52,775 nt of DNA from Lingula anatina (lineage: Eukaryota; Brachiopoda; Lingulata; Lingulida; Lingulidae): assembly GCF_001039355.2 (NCBI RefSeq), contig NW_019775962.1, positions 24,700 to 77,474 on the forward strand, read 5' to 3'. The notes below the pieces were generated by a model. It searched no databases, was not told the origin of the DNA, and worked only from the letters and a program-made list of their open reading frames with translations. The position numbers and the translations under genes are program-made. Shown piece after piece: positions 1-13,172 of this stretch (its first letter is position 1; each line of letters begins with the position of its first letter).

Positions 1-37
1 CCCGTTATTCTAACCATTAATTTTTAGCACATTTATA

Positions 38-40
<3 letters not shown>

Positions 41-84
<44 letters not shown>
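41..84. repeat. (AC)n microsatellite
   Basis: Uninterrupted AC dinucleotides. Confidence 0.95.
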
Positions 85-86
<2 letters not shown>

Positions 87-3000
87 CTCCTACCTTGTAA
101 ATAACAGTCGTCATAACCAAGAAGATCCATTTTCATATTTGTACACAAAACTTGTTGTTCTCTTCACTGACCAGTGTCCGTGACCTAGGTATTGGTCTTT
201 TTTACCGTCTTTAAAATTGTATCATCTGAAAGTCTTTATCATGAGCCCGCCACACCCATCTTCGTATTTGGTTCATTTCCTTGATAGGTGGACATATTTC
301 ACTGATACTTCTTTTAAACTGGCTCCTGTAACTCAATTCAACCTGATTCGCTTCCCTTTGTGTCCTATATAGAATCTCACAACACGATTTACACCTGATC
401 CTGCTCTTTTATAAGTTGATGTCCGTCTTGACGCCTTCCTCTGTCCACTCCGTGTGTGACACTGACCCTCAGGACACCGGTCAGTTACTGGTTACTCACT
501 AGTCAATCCACAGGACTATATCCGTGTCCACGTAGTCAAACTCAATTTAGTCCTGCGAAACTTCGCGTAGACCCCCCCATAAGATGGGTCACATGGCTTT
601 GCCTCGGTACATTGCAATACTTGACTGTTTAATATGTGAAAATTCAACGGCTTCCTTATATTAGCAATTATGCCAGTTTTGTTTATAGTTCTCCATGTAA
701 TATAAATCAGCTCTATCCTGCCTTGGATTCAAGTGCTTTGGACAATGTTTTCAAGTGGAATGTGAAAGTAGCATAATTACGGTTAATTTTTGGTCTCATT
801 TGCAGAGAGAGGTAATGTCATGACATTACAACCAACAAAGAGGCGTTTAACCCAATATTTGCGTTCCTGATGAAAGGAAAATGCAAATAACCAAGACAAG
901 TCTTGGCGAAGACGATATGTTTTACAGGTAGTATTTATACACAGTATAGTTCACTTACGAGTATGTATTACTCGCTTTCTCGTATACTGTATTCAAGTAA
1001 GCCGGACCACAAATTCATCCCATGAAACGTGGAAAACAAGTATATCTTGTCTTTTGTGATATTTGTACTGAAAACACTCACGGGATGTTTTCCTAACCTC
1101 GTCTTCCTACCCAACAGTATAATTCCCTATTTTCTGAATCCTTCAACCATCAAGGAGACGAACAAGGCCTGTTCATTGTTCCCTTTTTTCCTTTCGATGA
1201 TTCAATCCAGATTTTTCTCTCCGTCTGACTGAGTATCACAAGACTTATGGGATCTAGACTGTAATGCACTTAAGCCTTCTCTATAATGTTATTCAGTCTA
1301 ACAGAATTTAGCAAACTGTCGTCACTAAAATTGCACAGAATTCAGGCTGTGAATCATTCAAAACGTTTTCAAAATTTCCATTTGAAACGGATCTAACATG
1401 TAGGCCTTTATAAATCACCGACTTTCTTCAAAGGTAACGCGTTCAGCAACTCCCCTACGTAATCAAGACGTACCGTACTAATGGCACTCAGCGTATGAAA
1501 ACGTGAATCCTTTAAAACCATGTACACTATATAGTCTGTTAAGTGTATTCTTCTTTTGTAGTTACTTAAAGCCAGTGACATTTTACATCAAACTCAGCCA
1601 TGATGTTGTCAAACGCTTAGTTATGGATTGCATCCACCCCCTAGGCAGAGGGGATACCGCCGTATAGCCGAATCGCACAGTACGTACCACGAACTCAACG
1701 TGTACTCTTCACTCTCGCCGGGAACGCCGAGAACGCAGCGGTGTCTTTGAGAATCCAGTGTTTTCCCTTTCAGTCCTAAATCTTTCAGGAAAGGCTCCTT
1801 GTCTTACATTCACTCCCTACGTCAAGTCATGAGGAGTCTTCAAGTTCACCAGAGATTAGAGCCATGTCCTTTGGGTACTCTATCCCAAAGGCTTTTCACC
1901 AGATCGCACCACGGCCTAGGCTGTATGCGGCTTGAATGTTGATACTACCCACCACAAACGCTAAGCGGACCACAGAGCTCAAGCCTCCCGCGGAAGTTGC
2001 GGTATTGTGAACGCAACAATACTAATTGCTTGTTTTACCGCACGTAAATACATAGTCCGCACTCACGCTGGCTGAGCAAGTCCACATCCCTTTCACTGCG
2101 GTGTACACTGTTTGGGCTTGTGTATTGGCTTTTAAATGGAACGCTTACTTATGCTTAACCCAGAAGTCATGTTAACACTCTCGTGTGCTGGCCCCGTGAC
2201 CCCCACTAATCCGCGCTGTTTTGTCTCCTGAACGCGTGACGAGGCTCGAGATTAGCCGAGACACGGGATTATTTTCGGGGATTATCCCCGGGTCCTGTTT
2301 CCAGTTCGTTTGAATTTCTGTCAGGAAAAATTAGACGGGTCTCTAGGGGAAATATTCTTAATGATCTGATAAATGTAGCTCCATCTCATCCCCACCCAAA
2401 TATAAAAGCTCAGCTACATGTATCTTTAATCCGGTGGAGAGAGAGAGAGAAGCGGATGGGCTGAATGATGTCACATTCTTGTGACGTCACATAGGACGCT
2501 TTAGAAAACAATAATTTTTATTACAGGAAGGAGGAGAAATTTTTTTCTTTAATTCAAAATTGGGTGATTTGGAGCGAAATTACACTGGTAACTTAAAGGC
2601 AGAGAAGTCATTTCTGAGTGGATTTTGTAAACTGACTAAACTGGCCATGTAAATTTATTTATAAAGGAAAGTTGCGAAAAGATAAGAATATATTTTTTTG
2701 GCATTAGATGTGCTTAATGGCCATCCATAGTCTCTCTCAACTTCTGTCTCGTAATGAGTACAACAACCTGATTGCTAATGGTTGCTTTGTTGCGCGCCAG
2801 GACAGAATAATGGCAATTAGGGGGTTTAGTTGGGGGGGGGGGGGGGGGTGGTGGTGCGGGAACAGTGGTCACGTGCATCTCTCTTATGTTTTGGGGTGCA
2901 GGCTATGCCCACCTTTTCCCTTTAAAAAATAGTATCACGAGCGAAACGAAACAAAAGCAAGCAGCTGTTTTATCGCTGCCCCCTACAATTTATAACAAAA

Positions 3001-4134
3001 AATGTACGTTTCGTCAAATGGTTTATATTTGCCGATGCATTTTTCTTTGGAATTTTGGGTCTCTTTTCCCTTATTCAGCAGAATACCACATGTACTGCAT
3101 TTCCCTCAATAAAAACGCACAAACACTCTACTGTCGCATCCCATCGCGCCTGAAGATTTTCAAATACTTTTTTAGCAACCTGGTTGCTAGGTAACGATAA
3201 TTAGTCAATTTCCGGTTTACGTCTGGTGGTGAGCATTAGACACCTGCAGTTACCCTGGGTTTCAGAAGTCACGAGAAATCAACCACAGTTATCACCTTGT
3301 CAACGTGACTTACAAGTGACCTGTGACTTTCAGGGTGTAGGCATTTATAATGCTGCTGACTACTACGCGTGCATTTATTCCGTTTTAGAACTATAGCTAC
3401 AGTGTACTTTACCGCCCGTTTAGCCCGAGGGAGACATTAACAATTAATGCAATGTTTAAATTAAGACGATTATTTCATTTTCTGAATGAACGCTTTAAAT
3501 ACTTACGGTCACAGGGGTCAGACATCGCAGCCGAGCTTCAAATAAAACATGCCAGGGAAAACGATCTGTTTTTCAACTTGTTTAAGAGCGGATCGAACCT
3601 CGTAGGGACTGCGTATTGTTTTGTTATTTTGTCAACACCAGCGTTTCTATTTAGCTCATCTTTTGTTCTTTGTCTATGAGAGATTATAACTCGTGGGAAA
3701 TCAAACAGGGGAAATGTGTATGTGAACGAATATTGCTATTATGGAACGTATGAATTGCTCTCCTATTTATTCAAGTATGTTTTTTTATTGAAACGTAATG
3801 CAAGGTTTTCAGATTGTTTTCCATCAAAACAAACAATGATAATGAAACCACCAAACTTTTTATATAGCTCTCATGATTGCGCATAGTTACATTAACAATA
3901 GTGAGTGTGTCTCTTGCGTTAATTATCGTGCTAAAATAATAAAAAAAATTCTTAACAACTGGAAGATAAAAAAAAATTACATCTTTTAATTTTACGTCTT
4001 CACTGATATAGTTTTACATGTAGCTGCGTCGTACGAACAGTATAGCACCAGTAAGACCTGCCAAAATATTTCTTTCCAAAATAACATCCAGACCAATTTC
4101 CACATAAATAAAGAAATGAAAAGAAAAGAATACT
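85..4134. other. No gene recognized
   Basis: A/T-rich DNA with short chance frames only. It holds a CRE octamer at 2482-2489, a (GA)n run at 2437-2451, a G-run at about 2835-2849 and an X-box at 3183-3195. Confidence 0.6.
3183..3195. promoter_or_regulatory. RFX X-box-like motif
   Basis: GTTGCTAGGTAAC fits GTNRCC-type X-box half sites in inverted orientation. No gene start was recognized beside it, so function is open. Confidence 0.35.
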
Positions 4135-4140
4135 AAGATC

Positions 4141-4358
4141 TACGGAGCTTTGTTAGTATCATATTAACTTTTTTTAATTTTCATTTAAGTTTTATGTTAT
4201 GGAATTTTCACCGCGGTGAAAATTATTTCTACCGCGGTGAAAAATAATTTACACCGCGGTGGGAATCAATTTTCACCGCGGTGGAAAATAATTTTCACCG
4301 CGGTGGAAAATACTTTTCACCGCGGTGGTAATTCCTGGCCATCTCGGCCCGGGTAATG
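4141..4358 (+). repeat. Left terminal inverted arm of the foldback element
   Basis: CCGCGG cores start at 4211, 4232, 4254, 4276, 4298 and 4320 (spacing 21, 22, 22, 22, 22). The outer 60 bp has no such core. The arm ends with a shared block around GGCCATCTCGGCCCGGG. Confidence 0.85.
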
Positions 4359-4886
4359 CATACATGTAGGTTATAGGAATCCAACATTTACCAGATGTCT
4401 GGAAAGGACGTTGATAAAGACAAGCACATGCACATGAACGCGGTTTAACCGGTCTATGTGCCAATCATACCAGGAATCTGGAGGAAGCGGGCAGTATTCA
4501 AATAGATTAAAAATCACCGAAATGCTGCAATGTTGTACCTGGCTTTTCCCTTTATAATAACTTGCGTATTATTGGGAATATTGGTAGAAAGAAACCTTTC
4601 CAAAGAAACCGAGATTACATCTATTAAGATAAGATCTAAGAAACACATTACAAAAATATTTAAAAATACATTGTCCAAAAATAACGTTAATTATTTAGTA
4701 ATAACAATGGGATTCCCTTTGCATAAAACTGCAAGCGGGACTTTAATTATATAGGTGGTAAATATAGATGGGAAACTGAAGTTAACGGCAGTGGCTCCAC
4801 GAACAGATACACCAACCTTGTGTGTATGTAACAACAGCATGCACCGTGACGGCATCTGGCAAATGTAAGGTTCTCACTACCTATTC

Positions 4887-5123
4887 ATCACCCGGGCCGA
4901 GATGGCCAGGAATTACCACCGCGGTGAAAATTATTTTCCACCGCGGTGAAAATTATTTTCCACCGTGGTGAAAATTAATTCCCACCGCGGTGTAAATTAT
5001 TTTCACCGTGGTGAAAATTATTTTCACCGCGGTAGAAATAATTTTCACCGCGGTGAAAATTCCATAAAATAAAACTTAAATGAAAATAGAAAAAAGTTAA
5101 TATGATACTAACAAAGCTCCGTA
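4887..5123 (-). repeat. Right terminal inverted arm of the foldback element
   Basis: Cores start at 4919, 4941, 4963, 4985, 5006, 5027 and 5048 (spacing 21-22). Two of them (4963 and 5006) have decayed to CCGTGG. The arm has one more unit than the left arm, so unit number changes while spacing is kept. Confidence 0.85.
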
Positions 5124-6097
5124 AAGATCATTTAATCCTTTATGATATTTTCACAAATTTGTTTACCTATTTGTTTTGTAATTATAATAAATCATTCAGA
5201 AGGATTAAGGTATACCATTATATGGGGAAATGACTAACATAAGGGAGGAGTCCAGACATATGATGACCAAACGGTTCTTATTTGGCTTTTTTTTATCACT
5301 CGTTTTCAAGATAACGAAACAATAAATGGGACCGCATTTCACGACTTCTACCCAGTTTCTTTTCCAAAGTCTGTATTTATTTCATAATGCTTTGCATCAT
5401 TTTTTTTTATGATACAGAAATAATGAGAACCCAAATTTAAAATAAAGCCCGTCTCACCAAATTACATAACGCCATCCGTATGTTATCAAGCGCTTTTAAT
5501 AATAGTTTCAATGTTATGAAATTGTGGTTGTGTATTACATCGATTTGTCTGAGACTATAACGTCGTTTTAACGACATTGTCAAAGTTGGTGGTCTTATTA
5601 CTTTATTCATAGTAACAGTTGCGTCACCATCCGCAGCAGCATTGACGTCGTTATTCACTCTGGTTGTGTTCAAAGCAGAATACATTTAAATGGTAAAAGT
5701 TTTATTTAAGTTGGAAGATAAAGAATTGCTGTACCTTTAACTGTGTGCTATTAAAAAGCGGTGATGTAGCTTTTGTTTATTTATGTAGATTTTCTTTTCG
5801 CTGTAGCATTATTATTCAAGATAATTGGTATGGATACTTGACTGTAATGTGAGAAAACGGATTGAAATGCTAAGTATATGGCCAGTTTATAAGTAAATTG
5901 CAAATAAAATAAAGGAATTATCCTTGAGTGAACTGCGTGCACAGTTTTAGAGAGAGAGAGATTGCTGTACTCACGCTATAGCTTGACTTAAATAATACCT
6001 TTTGGATGCGAAATGATAAATTTCTAATTTTAATTTAGTTCTGCATCTCTCTCTCTTTCTTTCTTTTTTTTTTCTTACATAGGAAAAGTTCAACCAA

Positions 6098-6100
<3 letters not shown>

Positions 6101-6165
<65 letters not shown>
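6101..6165. repeat. (AT)n microsatellite
   Basis: Uninterrupted AT dinucleotides, 65 bp. Confidence 0.95.
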
Positions 6166-6166
<1 letters not shown>

Positions 6167-7298
6167 TTTTACACATGTACATGTATATCTTTATTATATA
6201 CAGTTATTACATTAACAACATAGACGACCGGGGTACGATGTTTTACAATACTTAAAAAGAGAGGATATCGCAAATGTGCTGTTACTGTGATAAAATGTCA
6301 AATAAAGGAAAGGATAATTTACCTTTAATTTTAAAAAAGGTGACTAAGATCAAAATAAAAATGTATAGCTGACCAGGGACATTAAAAATTGACAAATGTA
6401 CTTGGTGAGTAAAAGATGTAAATGGAACCTCTAACACAATAGCATTCTTCTCAACCTTTCCCCTCCCCTTCTCCCCAAAACATGGAAGTAAACCGTGGTA
6501 TTGAGCTTATTCAGAGCACCAAATATCAAATTGCAGATATATAACAAACTTTTTGTGCGAAAAACTAAATTGAACTTTAAAGACACTCAAAGTACACGTA
6601 TCAAGGTACATGTAGATAAAGCCCATAACTTTGGTAACTTTTCCAAAGATTATTTTATTTTATCGACTATTTATCTCACAAAGTATGAACATTATTGAAA
6701 TCAGTAGCCTCAGGGGGTTACATTGTCATAAAACTTTCCCTCGTATCCTTAGATGACCTGTACTAATGTCTGCACGTACTTCAAACCATTTTTGAGATAT
6801 GAAATTCTTACTCCACTAAGGTCAAAATACCAAGCAAACGTGGTCTCTATAATTTCATTTCCTGGAAATTCTTGACTTCATAGTTTGAAATTTGACAAAG
6901 CAATAGTCGGTGAGCACTAGAATCTCGTTGAAGACTCAGGAGGGAACTGGTAAATGCTTTTTGTATAAATATTGATTATTTTGTTTCGATTGATTGAAAG
7001 CAACAGGTAAAAAGTACCTCTGCCAATCGATAAACAATCATATACAGTGCTTGCATGTACAGGTATTTTTACTATCTTCGATATTGAATTTTACCAGACC
7101 ATTTCAAACTGTGATTGTCACAAATCGAGTATACACATTTATTTTTAAAAAGTCATCTTTATTCAAATCAGCATTTGAAATAATTACAATTAATTCACAA
7201 CGAACTATCGTCACCTTTGTGGAAGGGAAACATTGACTATGGTGCTGGTATAATGACGACAGTCTTTTCTACTGACGTATTCACGTTTCTCCCCATAA

Positions 7299-7373
7299 TG
7301 ACGTCACAGTCAGTGCCACTGATGCATTAGCCTTGCTGCTGTAATGACGTCAATACCACATTGGCTGACGTCA
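7299..7373. promoter_or_regulatory. Cluster of three CRE octamers
   Basis: Perfect TGACGTCA at 7299-7306, 7345-7352 and 7366-7373, with partial sites nearby (TGACGTAT at 7273, GTGACGCT at 7382). CREB/ATF factors bind this octamer. No adjacent gene start is recognized. Confidence 0.4.
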
Positions 7374-9788
7374 CAAACCTTGTGACGCTTGGCAGGTTGT
7401 ATGGAGAACTCAATCCGAGGGAGGACACACTGTCTCATTAACAACTGAACGCGCATGCGTGGAGAATGCAGATAGTGAGTCCTCCTTGAGACTGATGTTC
7501 TTTTCGCAGCGCCATCTATCTTCGTGTTGTCTTTTCCGTTTTCGTCTGCTGTCTTGGCCTCCTCATCTTTCGGATCTTTGTCTCTAACTTAATTTCTTAA
7601 CCTTTTTACAAGCTACTTTGATAATATTCATTAGAATAACTTTTTTTACTAAAAAGTTTACCTACAGTTGACAGTAAAGGCATAAGTCATTTTTTCAATG
7701 GTATGAGTACTTTTCTAGTTTGATTCTACGGGCAATTGACAATGAAAAGTTGTCCTTTTGTAAGCTGAGCAACTGAAAGTCTAACATGGCGGGAACGGGG
7801 AAAAGGTCAAAAACAGACCTTTCTACAGAGATTCGTTACAAAAATAGCTCGTTCATATTTCCTCCCGTTGGCACCTTTGACAAACCATCCATCCCCTCCC
7901 CTCTCTTTTGCTCAGACTAGGTCTTTCATTCAAACGGAACAATTACTTCTACTTGGCATCCCAGATAATCGGAAAGATGGATGAAGTAGTATGAGAAGGG
8001 CATTAGAATATATCGTTACTCGCAATTGATACTCTTTTAAATATGTCTCGGCGTTGGTAGCGGCACTAGGACACAACAGGTGCGGGTCCCTCCCCTACCT
8101 CCTAAAATACGTCCTTCTTTATCTTTTCCTTCTCCCTCAAAAGCATTACGAGGCAGTCCAAGTGTTTTGTCCATCCCTGTGCCCAGTATATCCCAGAAAA
8201 AAAATATTCATTCATTTTATGTATATTTTTCAACCTTGTGCCCTTGTCGTCACAAAACTCTTGATCCCCCAGTGTTAGGTGAAGAGTATCAAGTTCCCCC
8301 AAGTAGCCCACCAAATATTGTAAGGTTGTATCTTGTTTGCTACTGAAAAAAAGTTCCCCCACGATACTCATTGAGTTCCGAAGCCGTTTCACCGATCCTT
8401 GGCGTCAACAAATCCATTTACAATCAGACCTGTTCGAAAAGGAAAATTCCCCACCAGTTGACTAGACCCAAGCCTTTAAAGCCCAGGGTGAAAAAAAAAG
8501 ACGAGTACATTGAACTAAATTGTAACAATAAAACATGGTGAACTCAACACAACTGCGGGTAGATACACGTCACAACGCCAATAGAGATTCCACAGGTGCT
8601 CAGATTAAGATGGGTGATATGACAGGTATAGACCAACTGTAAAAATGACGACAAAAGAGACAGCAATGAACTCTATGTGACCGTCATTGTGTATATAATA
8701 TCGCTATCAGTATGCACGGCATAGCGCAGTGTGCCTGCATTCTTTCGTTTTTATAGTTATACTTACTTATCTGAACTCGGATTATTGTACAGTGTGTAAG
8801 CCCGTATACCGCGCGAACAAAAAGTGTCACATATCACGAGGAACAAATTCCCTTCCTTTTCGCTCCTCCTTTCTCTTTCTTTCTTTCTCGGTCTCTCTCT
8901 CTCCCTCGACCTTCCATAAAAACCTATCCTTCTGTAACCTCCTCATGCGTACACTAAACACATCAAAATGTTGCTCCCTCACATCTACAGTTCATGCCTT
9001 AATTTTTTGCCGAAATCTCCACTTTTTAGTCGGAAAAAGTCTCCTTTCTAAAAAGCTACCAATTGCCCTCTCCATTAGATATGAATCTCGAGAGTTCCTC
9101 TGCTATCTTCCCATTTAACGTAAAAATCATAGTGGCATCTTGTTAGTATTCTTTTCCAGTCTTACTATATCACTTTTTAATCATTCCGTTTCGCCCGCAG
9201 TGATCCAAGTTTTCGTACCAGCCCGAGATGGGTTTTCCGGTAGCCGCAGAGAATGCTACCATCAAAAGATCATTTGGTCTCTGACCTTGACCCCAGGCCG
9301 TGACCTTGACCGCAGGCTACTGGCCACTACCGGCTGTTTCTGATGAGAAAACGTGTTCAGCTTGTTAATTGGGCAATCATTAATAACGCGAAGATTTTTT
9401 TGTGAAGAAGGGGAAGACTAGCCACCTTCAGCAATTACCCGTAAGAATCCACTTTTTCGTACCTTACGTATTATGAAGGCAAAAAATGACAACTTCTGGG
9501 TGTTTACTTTATATTTAATGACAACCAAAATCAAAATGCCATTTTATATAGGAAAACGCCTCTGTCGCGACTAACATTCCTGGGTCATTGAGTTCTTTTT
9601 TATGAACATCACGTTAAATGAGTGCTAATGAGTTTTTTCTTGCAATGCTATTGACCAGACATCACCTGCTACCAGATATGTCAAATTTTATCTCATGCCT
9701 CACGTGTGCTAAAGTCAACAAGCCACAGATAGGGCCTATACACCTATCCATGCACTTGAGTGTGACATCTGTTTTTTGAACCCATTTT

Positions 9789-10214
9789 TTGACTAAGGAG
9801 TGGAAAAGAATTCCATGCTGTCACGTCCCTGTCCGTCTCCTGTTCTTTTTTCGTCATTTGCGGCTAGAGACTCGCCATTTTTTTGCGTGTCACATCTTTC
9901 GCTTGATGTCTTCACACGCTTGTGACAGTTTTCCCATGGCGTGCTTCATCACAGAGTCTCAGTCAGACGACAGTTTTCGCGATGAAAAAAATTTCACTGG
10001 ACCAGCTGGTATGATGGCCCAGTCGTTGCTGAGATTGTTTACGCCACCAGATGGCCATGTTGTCCAGATTTCCCCGTTGTTTATTCTACCAGATGGCGCT
10101 GTTGTCACGCTGAAGGAGGACACACTGTCTCACCCTCTTACACAACATGAGGCAAGTGTGTACTCCCTCGTCGGTACAAACTCTTTTAATTATGTCAGTT
10201 TCTTTAATCTGTAA
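9789..10214 (+). other. 141-codon open frame, coding status unknown
   Basis: An uninterrupted frame contains a loose internal repeat (TPPDGHVVQI and LPDGAVVTL). No domain is recognized. An AG acceptor at about 9930 and possible donors near 10158 could make an exon, but this is not enough to call a gene. Two CTCF-like cores overlap it. Confidence 0.15.
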
Positions 10215-10872
10215 AACATGTCTTATAAATTCCTTATATATAGATATAAAACTATAAGTCATGAATATAAATTATCAAAAGTTTAAAGTGCGTTGTTGGA
10301 TGTGTCGCCGCAGAGTGGCGCTAGCGTCGATTGGGGAAAGGATTGGTAAGGGGGTCGGCGAGGGGGTCGAGGTTGCGGATGGGTGACAGTTGGTGGCTGT
10401 TTTAAATATTTAATTGCCTTTTCTTGCTAAGAAATGTCATTTTATTGGATTTCATACTTCAGGATGTGTTCATGCTCTGGAAAATAACAGAAATTAATCG
10501 AGTGACTAGATATAGATCACTATATAGATATAGCAGGAATGCCCCTGATGGTCCACAAAGTTTGCCAGCGAGGCCGAAGACTTCTTCAATCAATCTAACT
10601 TCCCATGCAGCCACTTAACCTCCCCCCCTTTATCTCTATGGAATTTCAGAAACATTAACTGGGGTACTTAACTGTATTCCTTAAGGTAGGCCTATATGTT
10701 CTTTTGTCCATTCTAAATATAAACTGAAAATATCTGATAACATAATCAAATTACACGAAATATTTTAGAGCGCAGATGAATTTATCTGAATTGATATGAC
10801 CATAGGTTATATGGTCTCTGAACCCCCCACCCCCACCCCACCCACCCTGGCTATGAATTTCTGGATCCGTTC

Positions 10873-11127
10873 CAGGGGCAGATCCAGGATTATTTGAAGG
10901 AGGGGTCGCGGATGCGAAGCCGACCGTACCCCCTCCTTTAGCGTGGGGTTGGGGAACCGCCAAAAATTGTGGTATTTTGGTATTTCAGAGGGCGAACGGT
11001 GCCATTTGGTACGATTTAGAAATATAATTCAGCTAGTCAAAATTCTAATTTCAAGAGGGGACCATTGGTGTGATTTCATTCAGAAAGCGAAGGGACATCC
11101 CCGGCACCCCCCTTATATCAGCCACTG
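10873..11127. mobile_element. Putative hAT-like non-autonomous element
   Basis: The left end CAGGGGCAGATCCAGGA resembles invertebrate hAT termini. The right end, reverse-complemented, is CAGTGGCTGATATAAGG, a partial match. No clear 8-bp target duplication is visible, so the boundaries are uncertain and the element is old or truncated. Confidence 0.35.
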
Positions 11128-11289
11128 ACCAGTAAAAAAAATGCACCCAAACGTATCAAATTTTGTGTGAAGATATATTGTTAACTCACCTGCGCTTTGC
11201 CTGCATTCTCCGGACAAGAACAAGAGGTCAAAGTACTTTTACCCTACTCTTTCATACACAAAAAAGGTATACAACTTTCGTCTCCAGCC

Positions 11290-11568
11290 AACGAGTCGCT
11301 GCCCCTGAAAATAGAGCGAAGATCCTTCCGCTGCCGTGGCAGTAGTTACGCTGAGCCAGATAAAGTACTTGTCTCTTGTGGGATTCCCCAGGTTTATTTC
11401 ACTGACACTGATGATCTACTAGAATCCTCTACCAGAGAGAGGATGGCTGTTTGTCTCGTCATTTTAAAGAAATATTTGGCTGCTGAGCAGGTTTCACTAT
11501 CTTCTGAACACGTACCTGTGGCTTCAGATGAAGTGGCTGAAGTTTTACCGAAGAGGACAGTGATCTAG
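11290..11568 (+). other. Possible exon of unknown gene
   Basis: After a good acceptor (ACTTTCGTCTCCAG) a frame stays open for about 92 codons (SLPLKIERRSFRCRGSSYAE, DDLLESSTRERMAVCLVILK) to a TAG. The composition looks protein-like, but no family and no partner exon were found. Confidence 0.2.
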
Positions 11569-12099
11569 CCGTGTTGTCACCCGCCCTTGACTCGATGTCC
11601 AGTTTTAAACGACGGCCAATGTAAGCTCGGTGTATGTCGTTCCCATCACTCTTGCTTAACGTCCGATCCTCTCGGTCCGATCCTCAAACTCGGTTAAAGG
11701 GTAGAAGTCAGGTCAGGTATTTAACGTCCGGCGGGCAGTGACCATTGGTCAGTGTGAAGTACACCACCTGACGTAGCGAAGGCGACAGTGCCTCCTGTAA
11801 ACACGACGATCGCTGCTCTACTGACATTTGACAGGTGGAAGCGCTGATCGCAGCTGGGCATTTTTTCTGTTGGTCATCTCTCGGACACATGTGGCCATTC
11901 CTAGCATAGTCTGACTTGGGACCAGCTTCCTCTTAGCGTCGCAGGAGGGTGACAGATCTCTCGCGGTGACAGTGGCCAACTGACGACAGCTGGCGTCAAA
12001 TGGAAACGGGCACGTCTTTACTGAGCACTTGCCTTTCTGTTTCTGATTTAATATTGTTGTTGCTGTGACAAATAGCGGACTGAAAATGAATCATAAAAT

Positions 12100-12101
<2 letters not shown>

Positions 12102-12194
<93 letters not shown>
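12102..12194. repeat. (AT)n microsatellite
   Basis: Uninterrupted AT dinucleotides, 93 bp; can extrude a cruciform. Confidence 0.95.
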
Positions 12195-12197
<3 letters not shown>

Positions 12198-12898
12198 ATA
12201 TATATTTATAGACCTGTATTATTAAATGTAACTTACAAAATTTAAGAATGACCTGTCCATTTAATGACACTGAGCCAATGAATTATTCTTTTATCGATAC
12301 TATTTATATTACTGTTCGGTTCTCTTCCTATTGAAATAAGGAGAGACGTGATTTAAAATCCAGTCAGAAAGAGAAATAATGTAAATATCCAAATTTTAAC
12401 AGCTGGCAACACTTTGCAGGGTCATTCAGCGCTGTCGCGTCGTATTTTAGGTTTAAATAAATATCAATGATAGATAAATAAATGAAAATAAGATAAATAG
12501 GCAAAAAAACATAGAAAAAACACTGCTAAGGTTTGTCTAGCATTTGTTGTCATATTTAAATCAGATTTTAATTTTAATCTGAATAAAGTTTGTTATTCTG
12601 TGTTCGTAATACGTCTTCAGAGACTAAGAAAAAATGCTAAATCATCGTTAAATTAATCTAGATAATAAGCATGGTTGCCGGATCTACTCCATACTTGTAA
12701 ACATATTTGTTAGTTATTAACGGGATTTTTTACATATAACATATTATCATTGACCAATTTCGGTTTAAATTCTATTGTACACAATTATATTGTTACACAA
12801 TAAGCCGCAATATTCAAATAAATGATTAAAATTGAATCAAAATAGTGGACACTGACATTAAGATGGTATAATCTCTCAAGTTTGGTCAATATCAAAAA

Positions 12899-13172
12899 GA
12901 CCCCATTCACATAGACACCATCGGTCTGCGTGGATCGACCCGACTCTGCTGGGACTCTATCTAACTGCAATCTGCTTAACTGAATGACACCCCTCCTGTT
13001 GTTTCTAACATACACCTATAATCATCTGTTTTTTTTGTTTTTTTTTTGTACCAGTATTTAACTTAACGCCAGGAAGGGACGTGCCTTTCACTTAAGCTGA
13101 TTGCAGTTAGCGAGAGTCCAGGCAGAGTTGGGTCGATCCACGTAGACCGATGGTGTCTATGGGAATGGGGCC
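12899..13172. mobile_element. MITE family 1, copy a
   Basis: Inverted arms of about 85 bp (12899-12990 and 13090-13172) share ATAGACACCATCGGTCT and TGGATCGACC and surround a ~100-bp centre. Termini read approximately GGCCCCATTC. The same arm motif recurs at four other places in the window. Confidence 0.75.

Larger units (their letters stand above)
4141..5123. mobile_element. Foldback DNA transposon with palindromic repeat arms
   Basis: Ends are TACGGAGC...GCTCCGTA, flanked by perfect 6-bp direct repeats AAGATC (4135-4140 and 5124-5129). The left arm (4141-4358) and right arm (4887-5123) are inverted copies with few mismatches. Each arm contains an array of the self-palindrome CACCGCGGTG, six on the left and seven on the right, every 21-22 bp. 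The 528-bp centre has no recognizable coding capacity, so the element is non-autonomous. The superfamily is not assigned. A 6-bp duplication is uncommon; Dada elements are one group known for 6-7 bp. Confidence 0.85.
5130..9788. other. No gene recognized
   Basis: It contains the (AT)n array and CRE cluster listed separately. Frames of 60-130 codons here lack any recognizable domain. Confidence 0.6.

Noticed and set aside
4530-4754. 74-codon frame in the centre of the foldback element
   Set aside because: Short, Lys/Ile-rich as expected from A/T-rich DNA, no transposase motif.
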